This document shows, piece by piece, positions 32,700-39,970 of a stretch of DNA of 64,000 nucleotides (position 1 is the stretch's first letter; each line of letters opens with the position of its first letter). Under the pieces are notes generated by a model. It was given only the letters and a program-made list of their open reading frames with translations. It was not told the origin of the DNA and made no database searches. The position numbers and the translations under genes were made by a program. Location: contig NZ_CP108067.1 in assembly GCF_036178145.1 (NCBI RefSeq), forward strand, positions 2,170,001 to 2,234,000, given 5' to 3'. Source of the stretch: Streptomyces sp. NBC_00273. GTDB taxonomy: Bacteria > Actinomycetota > Actinomycetes > Streptomycetales > Streptomycetaceae.

Positions 32700-34561
32700 C
32701 GCCACCCCCGCTCTCCCGGGTCCCGTGGACCTCCGTCCTGTTACTGGCCGCCCTCGGCGCGGGCACCGTACGCGCCGGGCGCCGGCTGCGGGCGATCCCG
32801 GTGCTGCCGGTCACCCCGGCCGCGGCGGCCGGGGTGCCGCGCGCCGCCGGGTGGCGGCTGCTCACCGCCCGGGGGGTCGAGCCGGATGCGGCCACCTTCC
32901 TCGCCGCCTGCGCGTTCGCCGAAGGGGAGGGGCTACGGGTACTGGACGTGCTGCCCGTGGACCTGGCCGCCGAGCGGGCGCTGGGGCTGCTGCGCCTGGT
33001 CGATCCGGCCCGGTACCGGCAGGACCGGCTCGCGACGGGCCGCGGGGCCGGGTTCGCCGTGCTCGTCACCGAGGAGGTGCTGGCCCGGGCCGGGGTGGAT
33101 CCGGGTGGGCCGCGCCGGGATCCCGCGGAACTCCTCGCGCTGACACGCCGGTTGAAGGAGTACGCGGCCGACGCCACCGGGCTGGCCATCGCCCCCGGCC
33201 TGCGCTGTGGTGGGGTCGGTGAGCCCGGGGGGCCGGCACGGGCCGCCGAGTTGCGGGCCCAGGGGCTGCCCGCGGGGGCGCTGGCCGCCGCGCAGCTCGG
33301 CGGATTGGCGCTGCTCGCGGGCGTCGCCGTACGCCAGGGCCGGTGGGGCGCGGCCGCGGCCGGGCTGTACTGGCTCCAGCCGTACCTGGTCCTGGGCGGG
33401 CCGGGCTCCCCGCTGCGCCCCGCCGGTCTGGGCCGGGCCACGGCGGCCCGGCCGGTGCGCTCCCTCGGCGCGGGGCTGCGTACGGCCGCGGCAGCCCGCC
33501 GGGACACCCCGCCGGACGGCGCGGCGGAGGCGGCGCGGGCCGCCGCCTACCGGGAGGACCTGGCGGCGGGGACCGGGCGGTTCTTCGAACCGCGCCGCAC
33601 GGACTGCCCGTGGTGCGGCTCCGGCCGGCTCGCCGTCCGGGTCCGGGTGTCCGACCTGCTCCAGGGCAAGCCGGGCCGTTTCGCGCTGGAGCGGTGCGGG
33701 GACTGCCGGCACGTCTTCCAGAACCCCCGGCTGACCTCGCAGGGGCTGGAGTTCTACTACCGGGACTTCTACGACGGGCGCGGCGGCGAGGGCGCGGGCA
33801 CGGTCTTCGGCAGGCTGGGCGACGCCTACCGGGGGCGCGCCGAGATGCTCGTCCCGCACGCCGACCCGGTGTCCTGGCTGGACGTCGGCACCGGGCACGG
33901 ACACTTCTGCAACGCGGCGCGGGAGGTCTGGCCGCAGACCCGCTTCGACGGGCTCGACATGGGCGAAGGGGTGCGGGAGGCCGAGCGCCGCGGCTGGGTG
34001 GAGACCGGATACCTGGGCCAGTTCCCGGACTTCGCGTCGAAGCTGGCGGGCCAGTACGAGGTGGTCAGCATGTACCACTACTTGGAGCACACCCGGGAGC
34101 CGTTCGCCGAGCTGGATGCGGCGGCCACCGTGCTGGCCCCCGGCGGGTTCCTGGCCATCGAACTGCCCGATCCGCAATCGCGGATGGCCCGGCTCCTCGG
34201 CCCGTTCTGGCTGCCCTGGTTCCAGCCGCAGCACCAGCACCTGATGCCCGCCGCCAATCTGCGCGAGGCGCTCGCCGACCGGGGGTTCACCGTCGTCGCC
34301 GAGGAGCACGGACCGGCCCACCAGGGCAACGACTTCTTCGGCGCGGTGGCGCTCGCGGCGACGCGGTTGGCCCCGGATCCGGACCGGCCGTGGGGCCCCG
34401 GGCCCACGCCGCGCGCCCGGCTCCTCGCCCACGCCGTACGGGTGGCGGCACTGCCGTGCTTCGCCGCCGCGGCGGTGCTCGACACGCTGCGCACGGCGGT
34501 GGCCCGGCGCACGGACGGCGGGAACGCCTACCGGATGCTGGCCCGCAAGGACGCGCCGTGA
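32696..34561 (+). CDS. Two-part protein: unrecognised N-terminal region plus zinc-ribbon SAM methyltransferase
   Basis: 621 residues. Residues 1-290 match no family I know; they contain a hydrophobic start (about 10-24) and another hydrophobic stretch (about 195-230), suggesting membrane association. From about 302 a zinc-ribbon-like pair, CPWCGSG and CGDCRHVFQNP, precedes a class I methyltransferase fold with the SAM loop WLDVGTGHGHF near 394 and YHYLEH later, typical of the Methyltransf_23 group. A C-terminal hydrophobic helix (about 580-600) may anchor it. Codon 16 is TTA. Overlaps both neighbours by 4 bases. It likely methylates the glycosylated product or its sugar; the N-terminal role is open. 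Confidence 0.85.
   Translation: MTPPPLSRVPWTSVLLLAALGAGTVRAGRRLRAIPVLPVTPAAAAGVPRAAGWRLLTARGVEPDAATFLAACAFAEGEGLRVLDVLPVDLAAERALGLLRLVDPARYRQDRLATGRGAGFAVLVTEEVLARAGVDPGGPRRDPAELLALTRRLKEYAADATGLAIAPGLRCGGVGEPGGPARAAELRAQGLPAGALAAAQLGGLALLAGVAVRQGRWGAAAAGLYWLQPYLVLGGPGSPLRPAGLGRATAARPVRSLGAGLRTAAAARRDTPPDGAAEAARAAAYREDLAAGTGRFFEPRRTDCPWCGSGRLAVRVRVSDLLQGKPGRFALERCGDCRHVFQNPRLTSQGLEFYYRDFYDGRGGEGAGTVFGRLGDAYRGRAEMLVPHADPVSWLDVGTGHGHFCNAAREVWPQTRFDGLDMGEGVREAERRGWVETGYLGQFPDFASKLAGQYEVVSMYHYLEHTREPFAELDAAATVLAPGGFLAIELPDPQSRMARLLGPFWLPWFQPQHQHLMPAANLREALADRGFTVVAEEHGPAHQGNDFFGAVALAATRLAPDPDRPWGPGPTPRARLLAHAVRVAALPCFAAAAVLDTLRTAVARRTDGGNAYRMLARKDAP
32741..32743 (+). other. TTA leucine codon in the methyltransferase gene of the synthase operon
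   Basis: Codon 16 (V-L-L-L-A) reads TTA in frame. It makes this tightly coupled operon a candidate for bldA control, since stalling here would also affect translation of the coupled downstream genes. It lies 45 bases after the start codon. Confidence 0.9.
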
Positions 34562-35541
34562 CGGGGGCGGCCGGCCACGTCGGACCGCCCACGGGGAAGC
34601 GGCCCGCCGTCTCGGCCGGCGCCACCGCGACCGCTGACCGCGCCGGAGGCGACCTGGCCCGGCGGGCGACGGCCGATCCGCTGTTCCGGCTCGTGGCCTA
34701 CGCCCTCGAGGCCGCGCACGGGCGGCCCCCGGCCGCCGTGTGGAGCGCCCCGTACGCCTTCCACTTGGGCTCTCCCGGCCTGGTCGCGGCGGCCGGCTGG
34801 CCCACGGCCGCGGCCGCGGCCCCGCGCACCGACGGCCTGGTGCGGCTCAGCTCGCTCGGTCATCCCGCGGACGGCTGCGATCTGCCGCTGACCCTGTCGG
34901 GGCCGCCGCCCGCCGCCCCCGCCTGGGCGGTCCGGCCGTACGCCGTACTGCGGGCCCTGGCCCGGGCCGGGTACGGCTCCGGCGGAACCGACCTGCACGT
35001 CCAGGGCTCGCTCACGGGCGCCGCCGGGCTGGCCACGGCGGAGCCCGCCGAGTGCGCGGTGGCGCTGGCGGTGGCCGACGTGCACGCGGGGGCGGGTGAG
35101 CGGCCGGACCGCGAACAGCTGGCCCGGCTGCTGGCCGGAGCGCTCCCGGACGGGGACGACGGACTGCGCCGGGCGGTGCTCTTCGCCCGGGCCGGCAGGG
35201 CGCTGCTGCTGAGCGCGGAGCCCCGACGGCGCCAGCGGTACGTCGCCTTCGACCCGGCGGCGTCGGGAGCGCGGCTGGTGCTGGTCGCCGTCCGCGGGGA
35301 GGCCGCGGACCGGCCGCGGGAGCTGGCGCGGGCCGTGGCCTGTGCCCGCCGGGCCGGGGCGCTGAGCGCCTGGCCGCCCGGGCAGGGGCGGGAGCCGGGG
35401 CGGAGCGTACTGGTGCTGCTGCCCGAGGCGCGGCTGGCGGCGGTGCGGGCCGCGGTGGCGGAGGACTTCCGCGACCGGGGGCGGCCCGTACCGCGGTTCC
35501 TGAACATCGCCGTGGCCGGTGCGGCCCGGCGCGAGGAATGA
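34558..35541 (+). CDS. Degenerate galactokinase-like GHMP family protein
   Basis: 327 residues. The order of strands follows galactokinase, but the active-site motifs have decayed. The sugar-binding PGRVNLIGEHTDY region is replaced by the PYAFHLGSPG segment (65-74), yet the following AAAAAPRTDGLVRLSS is close to family sequence. The ATP loop GLSSSAA has become TGAAGLATAEPAE (153-165). The segment before ALLLS that should hold the catalytic Asp (GIMDQ) reads DGLRR (201-205). RYVAFDP (228-233) and a short C-terminal piece remain family-like. Start is GTG overlapping the methyltransferase stop. Probably no kinase activity; a binding or scaffolding role is inferred from its conservation in the operon. 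Confidence 0.75.
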   Translation: MTGAAGHVGPPTGKRPAVSAGATATADRAGGDLARRATADPLFRLVAYALEAAHGRPPAAVWSAPYAFHLGSPGLVAAAGWPTAAAAAPRTDGLVRLSSLGHPADGCDLPLTLSGPPPAAPAWAVRPYAVLRALARAGYGSGGTDLHVQGSLTGAAGLATAEPAECAVALAVADVHAGAGERPDREQLARLLAGALPDGDDGLRRAVLFARAGRALLLSAEPRRRQRYVAFDPAASGARLVLVAVRGEAADRPRELARAVACARRAGALSAWPPGQGREPGRSVLVLLPEARLAAVRAAVAEDFRDRGRPVPRFLNIAVAGAARREE

Positions 35542-35588
35542 CCACGCCCCGGGGCCGGACCCGGGCGACACCGAGGAGGAGAACACCC

Positions 35589-36863
35589 ATGCCCACCCTT
35601 CGACCCTCACCGACGGCGCGCGCGAGACGCGGGGCCCGCTGGCCGGCGCTCGTGGCCGGGATCGGCGCACTCGGCCTGCTGGGCGCCTTCACCGTGGCCA
35701 ACTCCGTGGCGGCCGTGCCCGGTTCCGCCACCGCACCGACCGCGGCCGCCGCGTTGCCGACGTACGACCACGTGGTGGTCGTCGTCTACGAGAACAAGCA
35801 GTACGGGGAGATCATCGGCAGCGCGAACGCCCCGTACATCAACCAGCTGGCGAACGGCGGCGCGAGCCTGACCGGGATGAAGGCGTTGACCCACCCCAGC
35901 CAGCCGAACTACTTCAACCTCTTCTCCGGTGCCACGCAGGGCATCACGGGCGACGGCTGCTACACCCCGCAGTCGATGACTGCGGCCAACCTCGGCCAGG
36001 AGCTGATCGCGGCCGGCAAGACCTTCGCGACGTACAACGAGGACCTGCCGGGCGAGGGGTCCACGGCCTGCACGAACGGCCAGTACGCGCAGAAGCACAA
36101 CCCGTGGTTCGCCTTCAAGAACGTGCCGCTGAACACGGGCAAGACCTGGGCGCAGTTCCCGCAGAACGACTTCGCGGCGCTGCCGAGCCTGTCCTTCGTG
36201 GTCCCCAACCAGTGCAACGACATGCACTCGTGTTCGGTCGCCACGGGTGACACCTGGACCAGGAACAACCTCGACGCCTACGCGCAGTGGGCGAAGGCCA
36301 ACAACAGTCTCCTGGTGCTGACCTGGGACGAGGACAACTACTTGGGCTCGAACCAGATCGCCACCGTCTTCCACGGCGCGAAGGTCAAGACGGGCAAGTA
36401 CGCCACGGCCTTCAACCACCACCACCTGCTGCGGACCTTCGAGGACCTCTTCGGCACGGCGACGCACGCGGGCAACGCGGCCAACGTCCAGCCGATCACC
36501 GAGGTGTTCGACACTTCCACGAACCCGACGCCCACCCCCACTCCCACGCCCACCCCGACTCCGACACCCACGCCGACCCCGACGCCCACCCCCACCGCGG
36601 GCGGTCTGCAACTGACCAACCCCGGCCCCCAGACCTGCAAGTTCAACCAGTCCTGCACCATCCAGCTCAGCGCCACCGGCGGCAGACCCCCGGTGCGGTA
36701 CGCGGCCACCGGCCTGCCCTGGGGTCTGAGCGTCGACGCCGGCTCCGGCCGGATCAGTGGCAAACCGTGGGGCAGCGGCACGGTCCAGGTCACGGCGACC
36801 GCCACCGACTCCGCGGGCACCACCGTCACCACCGCGTTCCCGCTCACCGTCAACTGGTTCTAG
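35589..36863 (+). CDS. Secreted acid phosphatase / phosphoesterase with PT linker and Ig-like tail
   Basis: 424 residues from the ATG at 35589, which has GGAGGAG upstream; an in-frame ATG at 35538 overlapping the previous stop is an alternative. Basic residues and a hydrophobic signal segment occupy about 10-45. The catalytic domain (about 58-310) is the phospholipase C/AcpA phosphoesterase type: VVVYENKQYGEI at the metal and nucleophile region, HPSQPNYFNLFSG, and LTWDEDNY near its end. A TP-repeat linker (about 314-337) leads to an 87-residue Ig-like domain. It should remove phosphate from an exported substrate outside the membrane. As an operon member it may process the pathway product. A headless paralogue of its tail lies at 17056-17463. 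Confidence 0.9.
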   Translation: MPTLRPSPTARARRGARWPALVAGIGALGLLGAFTVANSVAAVPGSATAPTAAAALPTYDHVVVVVYENKQYGEIIGSANAPYINQLANGGASLTGMKALTHPSQPNYFNLFSGATQGITGDGCYTPQSMTAANLGQELIAAGKTFATYNEDLPGEGSTACTNGQYAQKHNPWFAFKNVPLNTGKTWAQFPQNDFAALPSLSFVVPNQCNDMHSCSVATGDTWTRNNLDAYAQWAKANNSLLVLTWDEDNYLGSNQIATVFHGAKVKTGKYATAFNHHHLLRTFEDLFGTATHAGNAANVQPITEVFDTSTNPTPTPTPTPTPTPTPTPTPTPTPTAGGLQLTNPGPQTCKFNQSCTIQLSATGGRPPVRYAATGLPWGLSVDAGSGRISGKPWGSGTVQVTATATDSAGTTVTTAFPLTVNWF

Positions 36864-36887
36864 ACCCGGCCGGCCCTGGAGGCATCG

Positions 36888-38156
36888 GTGTACCTGTCGA
36901 CCAGCCGGGCCTCGGACATCGCCGGGGGCACCCCGGCCCCGAAGGGCCCCCTGCGGGCCGTCCCCGGCACGGTGTTCGCGCTCGGGCTGGTCAGCCTGGT
37001 CACGGACGTCTCCGCGGAAATGGTCACCGCCGTCCTGCCGTTGTACCTGATGGCCGGACTCGGCATGTCCCCGCTCGCGTTCGGCGCCCTGGACGGTCTG
37101 CACCAGGGCGCCACCGCGGTGCTCCGCCTCGCGGGCGGGCGGATCGCCGACCGCACCCGGCGCCACAAGCTCGTCGCGGGCGCCGGCTACGCGCTCTCCG
37201 CCGCCTGCAAGGCGGCCCTGCTCGCCGTCGCCACCCCCTGGTCGGTGGCGGCGGTGCTCGCCGCCGACCGGACCGGCAAGGGCCTGCGCACCGCCCCGCG
37301 CGATGCGCTGATCTCGCTGTCCGTGCCGCCCGGGGAGCAGGGCCGCGCCTTCGGGGTGCACCGCGCACTGGACACGGCGGGCGCCCTGCTGGGGCCGCTG
37401 GCCGCGTTCGGGGTGTTGTGGGTGGCGGTGGACGGGTACGAAGCCGTGTTCACCGTGAGCGCTTGCGTCGCCATCCTGGGCGTGGTGCTGCTCGCGCTCT
37501 TCGTCCGGGAGGCCCCGGCGCCCGCCCCCGCCCCTGCGCCGGCCCGGGCCCGTCCTGCGCTGCCGCCCGTACGCACCCTGCTGCGCCTGCCCGGCCTGCG
37601 GGGGCTCTGCCTGACCGCCGTCGTGCTCGGCCTGTTCACCGTCGGCGACGCATTCCTCTACTTGCTGCTCCAGCGCCGGCTCGACCTGTCGGCCGCGTAC
37701 TTCCCGCTGCTGCCCGTCGGCACGGCGGCCGTCTTCCTGCTGGCCGCCCTGCCCGTGGGCCGGCTCGCCGACCGGCTGGGCCGGCGCCGGGTCTTCCTCG
37801 GCGGGCACGTGCTGTTGCTCGGTGCCTGCCTGCTGCTCCTGGCCCCGCTGCCGGCCGGGGCGCTGCTGGTGGTCGGTGTGCTCGCGCCGCTCGGCCTGTT
37901 CTACGCGGCCACCGACGGGGTGCTGATGGCGGCCGCCGGGCCGCTGCTGCCCCCGGAGCTGCGCACGACCGGGCTCGCGGTGCTCCAGACGGCCCAGGCG
38001 CTGGCCCGGTTCGCGGGTTCCCTGCTGTTCGGGTCGGCCTGGACCCTGTGGGGGCCGGGCCCGGCGCTCGCCCTGGCGGCGGCCGGGCTGTTGCTGTCGC
38101 TGGCGGCGGTCGCCGTCATAGGGTCGGTGCATGCCGGAAACACAGCGGACTCTTGA
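36888..38156 (+). CDS. MFS transporter, probable product exporter
   Basis: 422 residues with about 12 transmembrane helices. The loop 2-3 motif is AGGRIADRTRRHK, and its counterpart in the second half is GRLADRLGRRR. The long proline-alanine central loop (APAPAPAPAPARARP) separates the two halves. Start is GTG at 36888 with GGAGG about six bases upstream, 24 bases after the phosphatase stop. Its location at the end of the biosynthetic operon suggests export of the product or a phosphorylated precursor. The 3' end overlaps the SDR gene by 26 bases. Confidence 0.9.
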   Translation: MYLSTSRASDIAGGTPAPKGPLRAVPGTVFALGLVSLVTDVSAEMVTAVLPLYLMAGLGMSPLAFGALDGLHQGATAVLRLAGGRIADRTRRHKLVAGAGYALSAACKAALLAVATPWSVAAVLAADRTGKGLRTAPRDALISLSVPPGEQGRAFGVHRALDTAGALLGPLAAFGVLWVAVDGYEAVFTVSACVAILGVVLLALFVREAPAPAPAPAPARARPALPPVRTLLRLPGLRGLCLTAVVLGLFTVGDAFLYLLLQRRLDLSAAYFPLLPVGTAAVFLLAALPVGRLADRLGRRRVFLGGHVLLLGACLLLLAPLPAGALLVVGVLAPLGLFYAATDGVLMAAAGPLLPPELRTTGLAVLQTAQALARFAGSLLFGSAWTLWGPGPALALAAAGLLLSLAAVAVIGSVHAGNTADS

Positions 38157-39054
38157 AGGCAGGGTGGCCCTCGTGGCCGGGGCGACGCGCGGCGCGGGCC
38201 GGGGCATCGCGGTCCAGTTGGGCGCGCAGGGTGCGACCGTGTACGTGTCGGGGCGCAGCACCCGGGGCAGACGCTCGGAGTACGACCGGCCCGAGACGAT
38301 CGAGGAGACGGCCGAGCTGGTTACCGCCGCGGGCGGGCGGGGCATCCCCGTGGTCGCCGACCATCTGGTGCCGGCGGAGGTCGAGGCCCTGGTCGGGCGG
38401 ATCGACGCGGAACAGGGCCGTCTGGACGTCCTGGTCAATGACATCTGGGGCGGGGAGCTGCTCTTCGAGTGGGAGAGCACGGTCTGGGAGCACGACCTGG
38501 ACAAGGGGTTGCGGCTGATGCGGCTGGCCGTGGAGACCCACGCCGTCACGAGCCATTTCGCGGTGCCGTTGCTGCTGCGCGAGCCGGGCGGTCTGGTGGT
38601 GGAGATGACGGACGGAACCGCCGAGTACAACGCCAGCCGCTACCGGGTGTCCTTCTTCTACGACATCGCCAAGTCCTCGGTGCTGCGCATGGCGTTCGCG
38701 CTGGGGCACGAGCTGGGGCCGCGGGGGGCCACGGCGGTGGCGCTGACGCCGGGTTGGCTGCGCTCGGAGATGATGCTCGACACCTTCGGGGTGACGGAGG
38801 CGAACTGGCGGGACGCGTTGGCCAAGGTCCCGCACTTCGCCATCTCCGAGACCCCGTCGTACGTGGGCCGGGCGGTCGCGGCCCTCGCCGCGGACCCGGA
38901 GGTGGCCCGCTGGAACGGCCGGTCCCTCTCCAGCGGGCAGCTCGCCCGGGAGTACGGCTTCACGGACCTCGACGGCAGCAGCCCGGACGCCTGGCGCTAC
39001 ATGGTCGAGGTCCAGGACCCGGACCGCCCCGCGGACACCACGGGCTACCGCTGA
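38131..39054 (+). CDS. Short-chain dehydrogenase/reductase
   Basis: 307 residues, classical SDR core with a C-terminal extension of about 40 residues. The cofactor motif GATRGAG is at 17-23 and the catalytic pair Y177 and K181 lies in FFYDIAK; the NNAG motif is replaced by NDIWGG (103-108), which is unusual. The Arg at 20 and the downstream basic residues fit NADP(H). It starts inside the end of the MFS gene, and a TAGGGT box just before the ATG might give it its own leaderless transcript. It may belong to the operon or be an unrelated neighbour. Confidence 0.88.
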   Translation: MPETQRTLEGRVALVAGATRGAGRGIAVQLGAQGATVYVSGRSTRGRRSEYDRPETIEETAELVTAAGGRGIPVVADHLVPAEVEALVGRIDAEQGRLDVLVNDIWGGELLFEWESTVWEHDLDKGLRLMRLAVETHAVTSHFAVPLLLREPGGLVVEMTDGTAEYNASRYRVSFFYDIAKSSVLRMAFALGHELGPRGATAVALTPGWLRSEMMLDTFGVTEANWRDALAKVPHFAISETPSYVGRAVAALAADPEVARWNGRSLSSGQLAREYGFTDLDGSSPDAWRYMVEVQDPDRPADTTGYR

Positions 39055-39059
39055 CGGGT

Positions 39060-39096
39060 CCGCCCTGCCCGTCCCGGCCCTGCCGGCCCGGGGCGG
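39060..39096. terminator. GC-rich dyad between convergent genes
   Basis: CCGCCC (39060-39065) pairs with GGGCGG (39091-39096), with an inner GGCC pair of arms. It lies between the SDR stop and the TetR stop. Stem short, so tentative. Confidence 0.35.
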
Positions 39097-39109
39097 GCTG
39101 GGCGCCGGG

Positions 39110-39874
39110 TCAGCGCGCCGGACGGGAGTCGATCAGGCGGGTCAGGCCGTCGAGGACGCACTGCAGACCGAAGGTCCAGAGCGTCTGCGGGTGGTATCCG
39201 GCGACCGTGGCGCCCACGCGGCCGGCGAGCGGGTAGCGCTCGGGGTCCAGCGCCCGGGCCAGCAGCGGCTCGCTGACGGCCCACCAGTCCTCCTGGCTCT
39301 GGCGGCTGTTGTGCGCCGCGTCGTCGGCGACCCCGAGGGCGTGCGCGTGGACGAAGCCGAGGAGGTGGGCCAGGCCCGCGTCCATCTCGACGTCGGTGAG
39401 GCCGATGCCCTCGAAGGCCGCCAGTTCGTACTCGTACTTCCCGATGACCCCGGGCCCCAGCGGTGGACGGGTGACCGCCAGGTCCGCGATCCAGGGGTGG
39501 CGGGCGAGCAGGTCGCGGTTGTCCTCGGCCACGCGGGTGACCTTGGTCCGCCACGGGTCCCGCGCGCCGGGCGGCCGGCGCTCCATGCGCTCGTACGCCT
39601 CGTCCAGCATGAGGTCGAGGAGTTCGGCCTTGCCGGGGACGTACGTGTAGAGGGTCATGGGCGTCACGGCCAACCGCTGGGCCAGGGCCCGCATGGTGAG
39701 CGCGGTCAGTCCGGACTCGTCGGCGAGTTCGGTCGCGGCCCCGACCACGGCGTCGACGGTGAGGCCCTGCCGCGGGCCGCGGCGGCCCGGCCGGGCCGGC
39801 TGTTGCCCCCGCTCCCGCCACAGCAGCTCCAGCGTACGGACGGGGTCGCCCGCCCCGCTGCGGTCCTTCGCCAT
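39110..39874 (-). CDS. TetR family regulator of the divergent UvrA-like resistance gene
   Basis: 254 residues. The TetR helix-turn-helix is LTMRALAQRLAVTPMTLYTYV at about 58-78, preceded by an Arg/Pro-rich extension, and the C-terminal domain is the TetR_C type that has VHAHALG and DGLTRLID helices. Start is ATG at 39874 with GGAGGA upstream. Divergent from the UvrA2/DrrC-like gene across 96 bases holding a strong palindrome, the usual layout for a drug-responsive repressor. Confidence 0.9.
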   Translation of the reverse strand: MAKDRSGAGDPVRTLELLWRERGQQPARPGRRGPRQGLTVDAVVGAATELADESGLTALTMRALAQRLAVTPMTLYTYVPGKAELLDLMLDEAYERMERRPPGARDPWRTKVTRVAEDNRDLLARHPWIADLAVTRPPLGPGVIGKYEYELAAFEGIGLTDVEMDAGLAHLLGFVHAHALGVADDAAHNSRQSQEDWWAVSEPLLARALDPERYPLAGRVGATVAGYHPQTLWTFGLQCVLDGLTRLIDSRPAR

Positions 39875-39905
39875 GTGCGGTCCTCCGAGCGTCCGGCCAA
39901 CAATT

Positions 39906-39931
39906 CACTGTACGCCGTATAGAGTACAGTG
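39906..39931. promoter_or_regulatory. TetR-type operator between regulator and UvrA-like gene
   Basis: CACTGTAC (39906-39913) and GTACAGTG (39924-39931) are exact inverted copies separated by 10 bases. The spacer contains an AT-rich GTATAGA stretch that may be the -10 of the UvrA-like gene, so binding would block its transcription. Function inferred from position and symmetry. Confidence 0.7.
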
Positions 39932-39970
39932 TAGAAAGTAAGCTCCAGACACCGCCACGCGAGGAGTTCC

